From contig JALOAG010000017.1 of NCBI GenBank assembly GCA_023228875.1, positions 1 to 20,403 of the forward strand: a stretch of 20,403 bases of DNA, in the 5' to 3' direction. Position numbers and translations under genes: made by a program. This document shows positions 1 to 7,971 of the stretch, in pieces (position 1 is the first letter of the stretch; each line of letters starts with the position of its first letter). This DNA is from Bacteroidia bacterium (GTDB lineage: Bacteria; Bacteroidota; Bacteroidia; NS11-12g; UBA955). The notes below the pieces were generated by a model. It did not search any database. It was given only the letters and a program-made list of their open reading frames with translations, and was not told the DNA's origin.

Positions 1-71
1 ACATTCCCCCTGCTATCTTGGAGAAGCTGGCGGAATGTAGCGGAAGTGTTGGGGGAATGTTAGGGGAATTT
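1..71. repeat. Inverted repeat plus GGAAT-type direct repeats
   Basis: ACATTCCCCC at 1-10 is the exact reverse complement of GGGGGAATGT at 51-60. The same core recurs in direct orientation as GGAATGT (32-38), GGAAGTGT (42-49), GGAATGT (54-60) and GGAATTT (65-71), at spacings of 10-12 bases, roughly one helical turn. This could be an operator-like array, the edge of a dispersed repeat, or the stem of an upstream structure. The window edge cuts it, so its extent is unknown. Confidence 0.5.
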
Positions 72-250
72 ATAGAGAGTGTATAGGAGTCTCAATGAAA
101 ATCTCAACGAGAGGGAAGTTTAGTTTATAAACTGAGGCGAAAAGTCAGTGAATTTTTAAATAAAATATTATCTCTGAGAGCTTACATAATCATGATTTAT
201 AAAAGTTTTCTTTGTAAATATTAATAATTTTCATTTTGGATAAATAATTC

Positions 251-278
251 TTGACAATGTTGATGTATTTGTTAAAGT
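251..278 (+). promoter_or_regulatory. Candidate sigma-70-type promoter for the operon
   Basis: A perfect TTGACA at 251-256 is followed, after 16 bases, by TAAAGT at 273-278, which matches the -10 consensus at four of six positions. It lies in the AT-rich leader about 205 bases before the first start codon. That would give a long 5' untranslated leader. Other partial matches exist nearer the gene (TATAGT at 393-398) but lack a fitting -35. The region is so AT-rich that chance matches are likely. Confidence 0.3.
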
Positions 279-482
279 TTGACTTAATAAGTTTTCAGTA
301 ATGAAAATGTGGAGGGAAAAAGTGATTGGCAACGACAAATCTTACAGAGGCATGTTTAAAGTTTTAAAGAGGTTTGCTATGTTGCAATGATATATAGTGA
401 TGCAAGTTATAGTGTATTAAATTTATATCAGTTGGTGATATTGAGTTTAAAATATTAGAAGGATATAATAGTAAGGTATAAC

Positions 483-1370
483 ATGGTAACAAGAAAATCA
501 AAATTCTCAGGTCATCAGACCTTTACAGTTCGATATGGTTGGATAGAAAAAGGGTATCGTTTTATTAAGTCAGGATTTAGTTTTAATCAAGAAGATGCTA
601 TAGTTCATCTTGGCGTAGGCAAGAATATGGTTGATAGCATCCGCTATTGGGTGGAGCTGTCAGGTCTTTTAGAGTATCAAGAGGCAAGCAGATTAGCAGA
701 CAAATTGCTTGATGAGGAAAATGGGTGGGATCCATACTTAGAGGATAATAATTCTTATTGGCTTTTGCATTGGAATATAAACACAAATTCAGATTTATTT
801 CATTCAGGCACAGCAATTTTTTCATATCTTCGTAAGCCAGAGTTTAGCAAGAAAGATGTAAATGATTCAGTACTTCATATAGTTGAAGCAACAGATAAAA
901 GAAAGCCCAGCGTAAATATTTTAAGTAAAGACATAGATTGTTTCTTAAAGCTTTATGTAGGAAATCGTCGTTATATTCAAGGTCAAAAAGACGAAGGCTT
1001 TGACAGTCCATTTCAAGAGTTAAACCTTATTCAGCTGATGAACGATAGTGATCTTTATTGCTTTAATATAGGTTATAAACCTAATTTATCTGCAGAGATT
1101 ATTTGCTATGCACTTTGGTCTTATATGAAAAGACATCGCAAAGCCACAGTCACAGTTAATGAGGCTCTTTACGGAGAGGAGAGTCCTGGCCAAATCTTTA
1201 TGTTGGATGAAAACAGCTTAATCGGAGCAATAGAATCATTAAGTAATCAGGAAAAATGGTCGGATTGTATAGGCTATAATGAGGCAGCAGGCATAGCATT
1301 ATTATATTGCGAATTAGAAGATGGTATGTCGCTTTTAGAGTCTTATTATACGGAAGGTGGGCTTGAATGA
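483..1370 (+). CDS. sspB: DUF4007 family protein, SspB-like (PT modification module)
   Basis: This 295-residue protein has the DUF4007 signature: FSGHQTFTVRYGW at residues 8-20, LGVGKNM at 43-49 (helix-turn-helix-like part), DPYLED at 83-88 and WLLHW at 93-97. In the Ssp phosphorothioation system the DUF4007 subunit, SspB, is a DNA-nicking protein that opens the strand for sulfur incorporation. I infer the same role here because the two downstream genes are a P-loop ATPase and a PP-loop sulfurtransferase, in sspBCD order. I cannot point to catalytic residues. A modest AAGG at 473-476 sits 6 bases before the ATG. The stop overlaps the next start as ATGA, so the two genes are translationally coupled. 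The symbol is assigned by family and context. DUF4007 proteins also occur beside other PT genes, so a related but non-SspB role is possible. Confidence 0.8.
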   Translation: MVTRKSKFSGHQTFTVRYGWIEKGYRFIKSGFSFNQEDAIVHLGVGKNMVDSIRYWVELSGLLEYQEASRLADKLLDEENGWDPYLEDNNSYWLLHWNINTNSDLFHSGTAIFSYLRKPEFSKKDVNDSVLHIVEATDKRKPSVNILSKDIDCFLKLYVGNRRYIQGQKDEGFDSPFQELNLIQLMNDSDLYCFNIGYKPNLSAEIICYALWSYMKRHRKATVTVNEALYGEESPGQIFMLDENSLIGAIESLSNQEKWSDCIGYNEAAGIALLYCELEDGMSLLESYYTEGGLE

Positions 1371-4300
1371 AAAATCTAATTAATGAATATGTAGAAGTAG
1401 CACCAAATTATAAACGTTCTGTTAATGTAGATTCTGATTATAAAAGAGATAGCAAAGACTATGGATATATTGTAACAACTAATGTAATGACAGCTCTTGA
1501 TCGTATCATTTCAGGGCTTATCAAGCCCAAAGGTCAGAAGTCTTTTAGTATATCTGGCTTGTTTGGTGTTGGCAAATCATCATTTGCAGTATATCTTTCC
1601 CAACTGCTATCGCCTATACCTACAATTCACAATCAAGCATTAAATCATCTAAAAGAGAATGCTCCACAAAAATCAGTTATGGCTTTTTTAGAAGACAGAG
1701 ATAATGCAAATCATTTATCAATTTTGATTACAGGCAGAAAAATGCCAGTAAATAAACTTATTCTTGAGGGAATATTAAAATCAGTTAATGCTTTGAAAGA
1801 CAATGCAAAAGCAAGGGAAGTTATAGATCTTGTTAATGAAAACCTTGCCAATGAGAGCTGGCAAGACTCAAATGCTGTGTTGGACTGTTTAGATTTGGTT
1901 GGAGCATTAGCTATAGATTTAGGCTACGCAGGTATATTATTAATAATTGACGAAGCGGGAAAAACACTTGAATATTTGCTGCATGACAGGGATGGTGGTG
2001 ATATCTATGTTTACCAACAAATAGCAGAATATGCAGAGCGTGTTAAAAGCTATTCTATGTTGTTTTTGATAACATTACATCAGCAAATGGACAATTATAG
2101 CGACCATCTATCAAAGACAAGCCGTGCAGAGTGGACAAAAGTGCAGGAGCGTTTTGAGAATATACGTTTTTCAGAGACAGCAAGCAGCACAATATTGATG
2201 TTATCAAAAGCAATAAAGCCACTTAAAGAAGCACCAAAAAAGATTAAAGACTCAGTAGGACAGGTATTACAAAAAATCAATGAGATAGACCATATCCTGC
2301 CAAGTGGTTTAAGTGCGGAATTGTTCGAAGATTGTGCATTTAAAGCATGGCCAATTCATCCATGTTTATTGTTAGCTTTGCCATATATATTCAAACGTTT
2401 TGCCCAAAATGAAAGGTCAATATTTTCATACTTAATCAGTGAAGAGCATTTTGGCTTTCAAAAAAATATCAATACCAATACGATAGAAAACGATGACGGT
2501 TTTATAAGAGTATATCATGTTTATGATTATTTGCTTTCTAATTTTGAGGTAGGTCTTTCAAGAAGCTCCAATGCCAAGAGGTTGCTCGAGGCTAATGATA
2601 TCATCGTAAGCAAATATAATCTTAATATTGAAAATATCAATACTTTAAAAACTATAGCCATGTTGAATGTGCTGTCTGAAATATCTCCTTTAAGATCAAC
2701 GCGATCTTTGTTGAAGATTTGTTTGCCTGACACATATGATTTGAATCTAATCTTAGATACGCTTGTGTCTCAGTCTCTTATCACTCGTAGAAAGCTTGAC
2801 AATAGTTTTCGGATCTGGGAAGGGAGTGATGTCGATATAGATGAGAGATTGGGAGAAGCAAAGCGTAATTTACATTTTGATACTCAACTATTTTTAAAAA
2901 CATTGGAAAAACATCTCAATCAAAAAGCGATGATAGCACGAAAACACAGTCTTGACAGGGGCGTCATAAGACATTTCTCAATAATATATACAGATCATTT
3001 CTTGGGATTAGATGAATTGTTGACAGCAGAAATAGATAAAGGAAGCTCAGGCTTAATAGCAGTGATGATGCCTGGTGAAAAGTACCCCGACTTAATCAAT
3101 CAAACAAAGAAATATACAAAAGAATATGACCAGCTTATAATAGCTGTGCCAAGACAGTTAGATAGTCTAATAGAGCTTGCTAATGAACTGGCAAGCTTGA
3201 GATGGGTAGAAGAGCATACCAACGAGCTGAGGGATGATAGAATAGCCAGAAGAGAATTAAATATGCGAATCTCGTCGTATGAGCAGGAATTGAATAAAAG
3301 GTCGCAGACAATTCTCGACCCAAGAAAACTACCCATAGGAAACGCATGTGAATGGTATTGGTCTGGCGATAAACAAGATTTAAAAACACCTATAGAAATA
3401 AGCAGATTTCTTTCGAATGTATGCGATGACTTATATAACAAAAGCCCTATTTTAAAAAATGAATTAATTGCTCGTGATGACATATCTAATGCAGCATCAG
3501 GAGCAAGAAGAAGATTAATGGAATATATCTTAACAAAATCAGAGCTTGAAACATTCGGTATTATAGGCTATCCTCCTGAAAGAAGCATATATGAGGCAAT
3601 TATTAAAGAAGCAAATATACATGCGAAAGACAAAAAAAATAATTGGTTTTTACAAGCACCTCCAAAAGATAATTATGTAAATCTCTATCCAGCATGGATA
3701 TTTATGGAAAAACAGATTTTTAATAAAAAGCCTGAAGAAGTAAAACTTGATGAGCTTTGTAAAAAATTAAACAAAAAGCCTTATGGAATACCCAAAGGCG
3801 TGTTCCCTCTCTTATTTACTATCTTTTACGCTGTGCACCAAGATGAGCTGTTTTTGTATAGACAGGGATCTTTTTTACCAGATGCAAATACTGAACATTT
3901 TGATTTATTGCAAAATAGATTAGACTTATTTACTGTAAAAGGCTTGCGTATTGAAGGTATACAGTTGAAAATTATCAAACGACTTGCCAATTCTTTGCAA
4001 ACAGAACAGAGTATCAATCATGTGGTAAAGGCATTATATAGCTATATCAATAATTTGCCAGACATTAGCAAAAGATCAAATAAGATTGAAGATAAAACTG
4101 CAATTGCCATGAGGGAGGCATTTTTATCAGCAGTATCTCCTGAAGATTTATTATTTATAGACTTGCCAAAAGTATTTGGGATAGCTGATCTTAAATTGTC
4201 TGATACCATAGACTTATATTTTACAAAGCTAAACAGCTCTCTCAATGCACTATTATCCTATGCATCATATATTCGGGACAATGCGAGAGATCAATTATTA

Positions 4301-4735
4301 AGCTATTGTAATTTGGAAAGAGGCGAAGCTGGCTGGTTGGAAATAGAGAACAGATGCGAGATCTTGAGCGAGAGAATAAAACATGACCTTATTACTCCCT
4401 TTATCAATTCTGTATTAAATGGTAAGAAAGACGACCACAATCCCATTCCTGCTTTATCCATTATAAGTGGGCGGTCGTTTGAGAGATGGTCGGATATTGA
4501 TATAGACCGCTTCCCTGGATTAGCGCAAGGCAAGGCTGAGCTATTTAACTATTATTGGGAAAACCATGGTGTAATTGCACAGACAGGAAAGACAGATCCT
4601 GGCGATAATATACCTGAATTAGAGAGAGATATTGATTTAAGAGTTAAAAGCTTAATCAAAATAAGTTCAACCACTACTGCAATAAGGTTTTTAAAAGATA
4701 AAATCAAAGAATTAGAAGCAAATCAGAACAGTTAA
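1367..4735 (+). CDS. sspC: Large P-loop ATPase, SspC-like (BrxC/PglY-related)
   Basis: This 1122-residue protein has an N-terminal ATPase core. The Walker A is GLFGVGKS at residues 64-71. The Walker B is hydrophobic-IIDEAGK with D195 and E196. A downstream segment has LHQ at 237-239 and W256...Q260-E-R262-F263-E264, typical of the large ATPases of BREX (BrxC/PglY) and PT systems. The remaining roughly 850 residues are mostly helical-looking, without a motif I can name, and I see no nuclease signature. It starts within the stop of the DUF4007 gene (ATGA), preceded by a purine-rich GGAAGGTGG at 1352-1360. By position it should be the SspC-type ATPase that powers the SspB/SspD modification complex. 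The P-loop assignment is firm; the SspC name rests on gene order. Confidence 0.75.
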   Translation: MKNLINEYVEVAPNYKRSVNVDSDYKRDSKDYGYIVTTNVMTALDRIISGLIKPKGQKSFSISGLFGVGKSSFAVYLSQLLSPIPTIHNQALNHLKENAPQKSVMAFLEDRDNANHLSILITGRKMPVNKLILEGILKSVNALKDNAKAREVIDLVNENLANESWQDSNAVLDCLDLVGALAIDLGYAGILLIIDEAGKTLEYLLHDRDGGDIYVYQQIAEYAERVKSYSMLFLITLHQQMDNYSDHLSKTSRAEWTKVQERFENIRFSETASSTILMLSKAIKPLKEAPKKIKDSVGQVLQKINEIDHILPSGLSAELFEDCAFKAWPIHPCLLLALPYIFKRFAQNERSIFSYLISEEHFGFQKNINTNTIENDDGFIRVYHVYDYLLSNFEVGLSRSSNAKRLLEANDIIVSKYNLNIENINTLKTIAMLNVLSEISPLRSTRSLLKICLPDTYDLNLILDTLVSQSLITRRKLDNSFRIWEGSDVDIDERLGEAKRNLHFDTQLFLKTLEKHLNQKAMIARKHSLDRGVIRHFSIIYTDHFLGLDELLTAEIDKGSSGLIAVMMPGEKYPDLINQTKKYTKEYDQLIIAVPRQLDSLIELANELASLRWVEEHTNELRDDRIARRELNMRISSYEQELNKRSQTILDPRKLPIGNACEWYWSGDKQDLKTPIEISRFLSNVCDDLYNKSPILKNELIARDDISNAASGARRRLMEYILTKSELETFGIIGYPPERSIYEAIIKEANIHAKDKKNNWFLQAPPKDNYVNLYPAWIFMEKQIFNKKPEEVKLDELCKKLNKKPYGIPKGVFPLLFTIFYAVHQDELFLYRQGSFLPDANTEHFDLLQNRLDLFTVKGLRIEGIQLKIIKRLANSLQTEQSINHVVKALYSYINNLPDISKRSNKIEDKTAIAMREAFLSAVSPEDLLFIDLPKVFGIADLKLSDTIDLYFTKLNSSLNALLSYASYIRDNARDQLLSYCNLERGEAGWLEIENRCEILSERIKHDLITPFINSVLNGKKDDHNPIPALSIISGRSFERWSDIDIDRFPGLAQGKAELFNYYWENHGVIAQTGKTDPGDNIPELERDIDLRVKSLIKISSTTTAIRFLKDKIKELEANQNS

Positions 4736-4739
4736 GGAG
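4734..4739 (+). promoter_or_regulatory. Ribosome binding site fixing a TTG start
   Basis: AAGGAG at 4734-4739 overlaps the stop codon of the preceding ATPase gene and lies 6 bases before TTG at 4746. The PP-loop motif of the downstream protein begins at residue 12, and the first internal ATG comes only after it. TTG is therefore the only sensible start. Confidence 0.75.
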
Positions 4740-4745
4740 AAAAAC

Positions 4746-5552
4746 TTGGGTGAAAAAGTAAGACATATTTTAGCACTTTCAGGGGGCAAAGATAGTTCAG
4801 CCTTAGCTATATATATGTTAAACAAAAATATTGATATGGAATATGTGTTTACAGACACGGGCGATGAACTACCTGAAACTTATGAGTATTTAGAAAAACT
4901 ATCAAGTTATTTGGGAAAAAGTATAACTTGGATAAAATCTGAACGTAACTTTGACTATTATTTGGACATGTTTAATGGAGTGTTGCCTGACCCAACAACA
5001 AGATGGTGTACAAGGTTGTTAAAACTTGTGCCATACGAGGAGTTTATAGGCTCGGATAATGTTATAAGTTACGTTGGTATCAGAGCAGATGAGCCCCATA
5101 GATCTGGCTATATTTCTACAAAACCAAATATCAAGCCTGTTTTCCCATTTATTGAAGATAATATTAGAAGAGATGATGTAATTAGGATATTAGATGAAGC
5201 TGGCTTAGGCCTTCCTGATTACTATAAGTGGCGTTCACGTTCTGGCTGCTATTTTTGCTTTTACCAACAGAAAAGAGAATGGGTTGGTTTGTATGAAAAT
5301 CACCCTGAGCTATTTAGGAAATCAGCAGATTATGAAAAAAGTGTAGCAGTTGATGGAGTTAAATATACTTGGAATAAAGGCGAAGAGTTGTATGATTTGA
5401 TTAAACCTAAAAGAAGAAATCAAATAAAACAAAACTATCAAAATAGGGTGAAAAGAGAAAAGAAAAAGTTCAAAGTAAATCAAAAACTTGCAGAAGCATA
5501 CAGCACTAAACAAGAGATTGACTTTAAAGCAAGTTTGACAATAGAATTATAA
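4746..5552 (+). CDS. sspD: PP-loop PAPS reductase-like sulfurtransferase, SspD-like
   Basis: This 268-residue protein is of the PAPS reductase/ATP-pyrophosphatase family. It has the PP-loop SGGKDSS at residues 12-18, RWCTRLLK at 86-93 and VGIRADEPHR at 110-119. A C168-Y-F-C171 pair lies in an RSGCYFCFYQQKREWVGL segment. In PT systems (DndC, SspD) this enzyme uses ATP to activate the DNA backbone for sulfur insertion and often carries an iron-sulfur cluster. Only three cysteines (88, 168, 171) are present, so any [4Fe-4S] cluster would need a non-cysteine fourth ligand. The last 60 residues are very basic, which suits DNA binding. It is much shorter than DndC and lacks the CysH C-terminal cysteine motif, so it is not assimilatory sulfate reduction. 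It starts 11 bases after the ATPase gene, from TTG. Confidence 0.85.
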   Translation: MGEKVRHILALSGGKDSSALAIYMLNKNIDMEYVFTDTGDELPETYEYLEKLSSYLGKSITWIKSERNFDYYLDMFNGVLPDPTTRWCTRLLKLVPYEEFIGSDNVISYVGIRADEPHRSGYISTKPNIKPVFPFIEDNIRRDDVIRILDEAGLGLPDYYKWRSRSGCYFCFYQQKREWVGLYENHPELFRKSADYEKSVAVDGVKYTWNKGEELYDLIKPKRRNQIKQNYQNRVKREKKKFKVNQKLAEAYSTKQEIDFKASLTIEL

Positions 5553-5583
5553 CTGTTTTTTACAAACATGTAAAAAAATAGTT
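5551..5583 (+). promoter_or_regulatory. Imperfect hairpin between modification and restriction modules
   Basis: AACTG-T6-ACA at 5551-5564 can pair with TGT-A7-TAGTT at 5569-5583 around an AACA loop. The stem has 14 pairs, with one bulged A and one G-U pair. It sits in the only sizeable gap inside the operon (5553-5610), followed by a TTTTAAAATTTTA tract. It could attenuate transcription, mark an mRNA processing point or simply separate expression of the two modules. The stem is mostly A-U, so it is too weak to call a terminator. Confidence 0.4.
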
Positions 5584-5610
5584 TTAAAATTTTATACCTT
5601 TGGAGGTCAT

Positions 5611-7971
5611 ATGGCATTAGATAGGGTTTTAGATATGATCCAAAACATGAGGATACATAAAAGAAACAACACTGTAAGTCCTCATAAGTTTGCTTTACTA
5701 TTAGCTATTGCTGATATGTATATAAGAAACAAGTTACATGACAATAAGCTGATTTTAAACGAGGAATTAGAAGAAAAGTTTGAGGAAAAGTACAAAACGT
5801 TAGATAACAACGCAAAACCAAAAGATATTAATATTGAATTTCCATTTTATGCACTTTCAAACGACGGTTTTTGGACATTTGATATCAAGAAAGAAAAAGA
5901 AGAAGATTATCAGTATATTATAAAGAGCAGAGACAGCAGGTTCACAAAAAAAAGAATATTAGAAATAATAAATTATGCTGTTATTTCAAATGATTTAAAA
6001 ACAATTTTGCTTGATGTTAAATCTGCAACTGAAATAATGTCGTTTATATACAAAAGATATAATGAATTGCAAGAAAAAATCTCTGTATTTGAGTACGAAA
6101 CAACAGAAATAAAAAGCCAAGAATCAGCTTACTTTTGTGACTTTGTAAATGAGGAAAATAAAAATGATAAATATGATGAATGTAATAATGCCCTAAAAGA
6201 TAATAAAACATCAATAATACATTTTGGTAACTATCTAAGTACCTTAATAAGCACAAGTGCACTAAATGAGAATGTAATAGCAGAGTCTCAAGCAGTCAAT
6301 GATATGTTTCATACAATACATGTGGAACATCCATTGACAGATAGAATAATAGAAGCTTTAAAAAATAATGAGCATGTGATTTTAACAGGGCATGCAGGAG
6401 ATGGTAAGACGATCATAGCTGTAGATGTTTTTAAGAATTTATCTGGCATGGACAAATCGAAACCATTGGTAAAACCTATGAGAGATATTGAGGAAATCGA
6501 AAATCAGAATGTTAGAATTATTAAAGACTTTAGCGAAAGGAATGAGCAAGACGACAAGACATTAATAGGAGAGCTACACAGTCATAATTATAGTTATTTG
6601 ATAGTTTCTAACACAGGAGCATTATTAAACTTTTTCCGTTCGCATGCTGATGTATTGGACTCAACCAAAGTAAAAGTTGAAAGCGATGTTTTAAAAGCTA
6701 TTAGCAATGAAAAAGGAGAGTCTGTTTTAAGTATTGAGAAAATAAGATTTAAGGTTTATAATCTTGCATTGATGAATAATCTGTATTTAGCTGAGTCAAT
6801 TTTTAAGAATATGATTAGGGAATCAAACTGGTCGTATTGTAAGTTTTGTGAGAAGAATACTTATTGCCCTATCTTCGAAAATGTTAAGCTTATAAACAAC
6901 AAATCAGAGCAAGTCATTAATAGGCTATTTTTAATGTATATGCGTATGTATGAGTATGGTACACGTCTCACTATTAGGCAAATTACCTCACATTTGGCAT
7001 ATTTAATAAGCAGTGGCTTCAGGTATGAAGATATTAAAAGAAGTGTTAAAAGCAATAAAACAAGGTATTTATTTTTTAATAGGGTGTTTGGAGATGATGG
7101 AAACAAAAAAGATCAGAAAGCAATTAAAATGAAGGCTATTGAAGAGATTAATAAGCAAGAATACGGGGACATCTTATCACCTTCTCATGAGGCACCTTTG
7201 TGGAAAAAAGGAGCTAAATCGTTTAATTTTAAAATGCCAGTAAATATTAATGATGATTATTTTATTGATTTGCATAGGGAAGGCTCATATATAGCATCAA
7301 AAGAAAACATTTCTAATACACCAGAAAATGCGAGAAAACAAGCACGCAGAATACTTTATTTCTTTAACGAAGATGAAGAGCAGAATAAGCTAATTATTAG
7401 TAAGTTTTTAAAATCGGCAAATATTCTTAACTGGGAAAGCTGGCAAAAAACTCCAAGACTTGATAATAAGGAAGTTTACTCGACAATGATATTGGATGTG
7501 ATTTACGAGTACTTTTCAGGGATAAAAAGGCCAGTCAAAAATATGTCTCAAGACGATAAAGTATATATTACCCTATCCCGAAATCAGAGCAATATAAGGC
7601 AAAGTGCACAAGTAGTGCTAAAAGAGTTTAATTGGAGACAGTCGTTTGAGTTGGATCTTGTTGAGGAGAAGGAAGCTACAGGCTATCCAAAAACTAAGTT
7701 ATTGTTAAGTGGGAAAAACTCTTTCGAGGGAATTGATTTGGGCCTGGATCTGCCTTTCTTGGACTATGTGAGAAAAAAGAGAGATGGAGAGATTGTTGAC
7801 TTATCTAAGACATCATATAGAGAGAGATTAAATCAGTTTAAAAATACCATACTAAACAAAAGCAATTTAAATGAAAGCGAAATGCTCTTAATTCGAATGA
7901 GAAATGATAATAAAGTGGTACGTCAAAAGTATAAGATTTCAGACAGTAGACTGGAGGTATCCAATGACTGA
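5611..7971 (+). CDS. DptF/SspF-like ATPase with N-terminal sulfur-binding-like domain
   Basis: This is a 786-residue, apparently two-part protein. Residues 1 to about 110 (SPHKFALLLAIADMY at 23-37, then FPFYALSNDGFW at 77-88) resemble the N-terminal domain of HNH/McrA-type endonucleases that bind phosphorothioated DNA. A low-complexity stretch (about 150-210) joins this to a P-loop ATPase with GHAGDGKT at 260-267. C410-x2-C413-x5-C419-P-I follows, which may bind a metal. A C-terminal LGLDLPFLDYV at 710-720 is typical of DptF. DptF (DndF) is the ATPase of the PT-dependent restriction complex. As I recall, ordinary DptF has its P-loop much nearer the N terminus, so about 200 residues have been added. 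GGAGG at 5602-5606 supports the ATG. It is followed by an 8-base overlap with the next gene. The DptF relation is fairly secure; the sulfur-binding domain is an inference from motif pattern. Confidence 0.75.
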   Translation: MALDRVLDMIQNMRIHKRNNTVSPHKFALLLAIADMYIRNKLHDNKLILNEELEEKFEEKYKTLDNNAKPKDINIEFPFYALSNDGFWTFDIKKEKEEDYQYIIKSRDSRFTKKRILEIINYAVISNDLKTILLDVKSATEIMSFIYKRYNELQEKISVFEYETTEIKSQESAYFCDFVNEENKNDKYDECNNALKDNKTSIIHFGNYLSTLISTSALNENVIAESQAVNDMFHTIHVEHPLTDRIIEALKNNEHVILTGHAGDGKTIIAVDVFKNLSGMDKSKPLVKPMRDIEEIENQNVRIIKDFSERNEQDDKTLIGELHSHNYSYLIVSNTGALLNFFRSHADVLDSTKVKVESDVLKAISNEKGESVLSIEKIRFKVYNLALMNNLYLAESIFKNMIRESNWSYCKFCEKNTYCPIFENVKLINNKSEQVINRLFLMYMRMYEYGTRLTIRQITSHLAYLISSGFRYEDIKRSVKSNKTRYLFFNRVFGDDGNKKDQKAIKMKAIEEINKQEYGDILSPSHEAPLWKKGAKSFNFKMPVNINDDYFIDLHREGSYIASKENISNTPENARKQARRILYFFNEDEEQNKLIISKFLKSANILNWESWQKTPRLDNKEVYSTMILDVIYEYFSGIKRPVKNMSQDDKVYITLSRNQSNIRQSAQVVLKEFNWRQSFELDLVEEKEATGYPKTKLLLSGKNSFEGIDLGLDLPFLDYVRKKRDGEIVDLSKTSYRERLNQFKNTILNKSNLNESEMLLIRMRNDNKVVRQKYKISDSRLEVSND
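7953..7957 (+). promoter_or_regulatory. Ribosome binding site fixing the DptG-like start
   Basis: GGAGG at 7953-7957 lies 6 bases before ATG at 7964. The reading frame is open further upstream to an ATG at 7904 inside the preceding gene, but no comparable Shine-Dalgarno precedes that one. The ATG at 7964 is therefore chosen. Confidence 0.75.

Larger units (their letters stand above)
1..482. other. Gene-free leader upstream of the operon
   Basis: No convincing coding frame is visible on either strand in this stretch. The first 70 bases are G-rich on the plus strand and hold an inverted repeat and short GGAAT-type direct repeats. The remainder is strongly AT-rich and presumably holds the operon promoter. 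The tail of an upstream gene or an upstream terminator could lie at the left edge, but the window starts too late to tell. Confidence 0.7.

Noticed and set aside
3100..3483. Open frames of 60-130 residues on the minus strand, such as this one and those at 2095-2733, 8796-9405, 10250-10756, 16162-16497 and 18661-19026
   Set aside because: They lie wholly inside long, well-supported plus-strand genes, have no ribosome binding sites or recognisable domains, and have the composition expected of antisense AT-rich coding DNA.
5535..5540. A perfect TTGACA near the end of the SspD-like gene as a -35 box for an internal promoter
   Set aside because: No acceptable -10 element lies 16-18 bases downstream, and the hexamer is explained by the coding sequence. 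An internal promoter remains possible but unsupported.
4746..5552. An assimilatory PAPS/APS reductase (CysH) of sulfur metabolism
   Set aside because: The gene sits between defence genes, lacks the CysH C-terminal catalytic cysteine motif, and carries a basic tail. No other sulfate assimilation gene is nearby.
7904..7963. An upstream ATG at 7904 extending the DptG-like protein by 20 residues
   Set aside because: It would overlap the DptF-like gene by 68 bases without a Shine-Dalgarno, whereas ATG 7964 has GGAGG at ideal distance.
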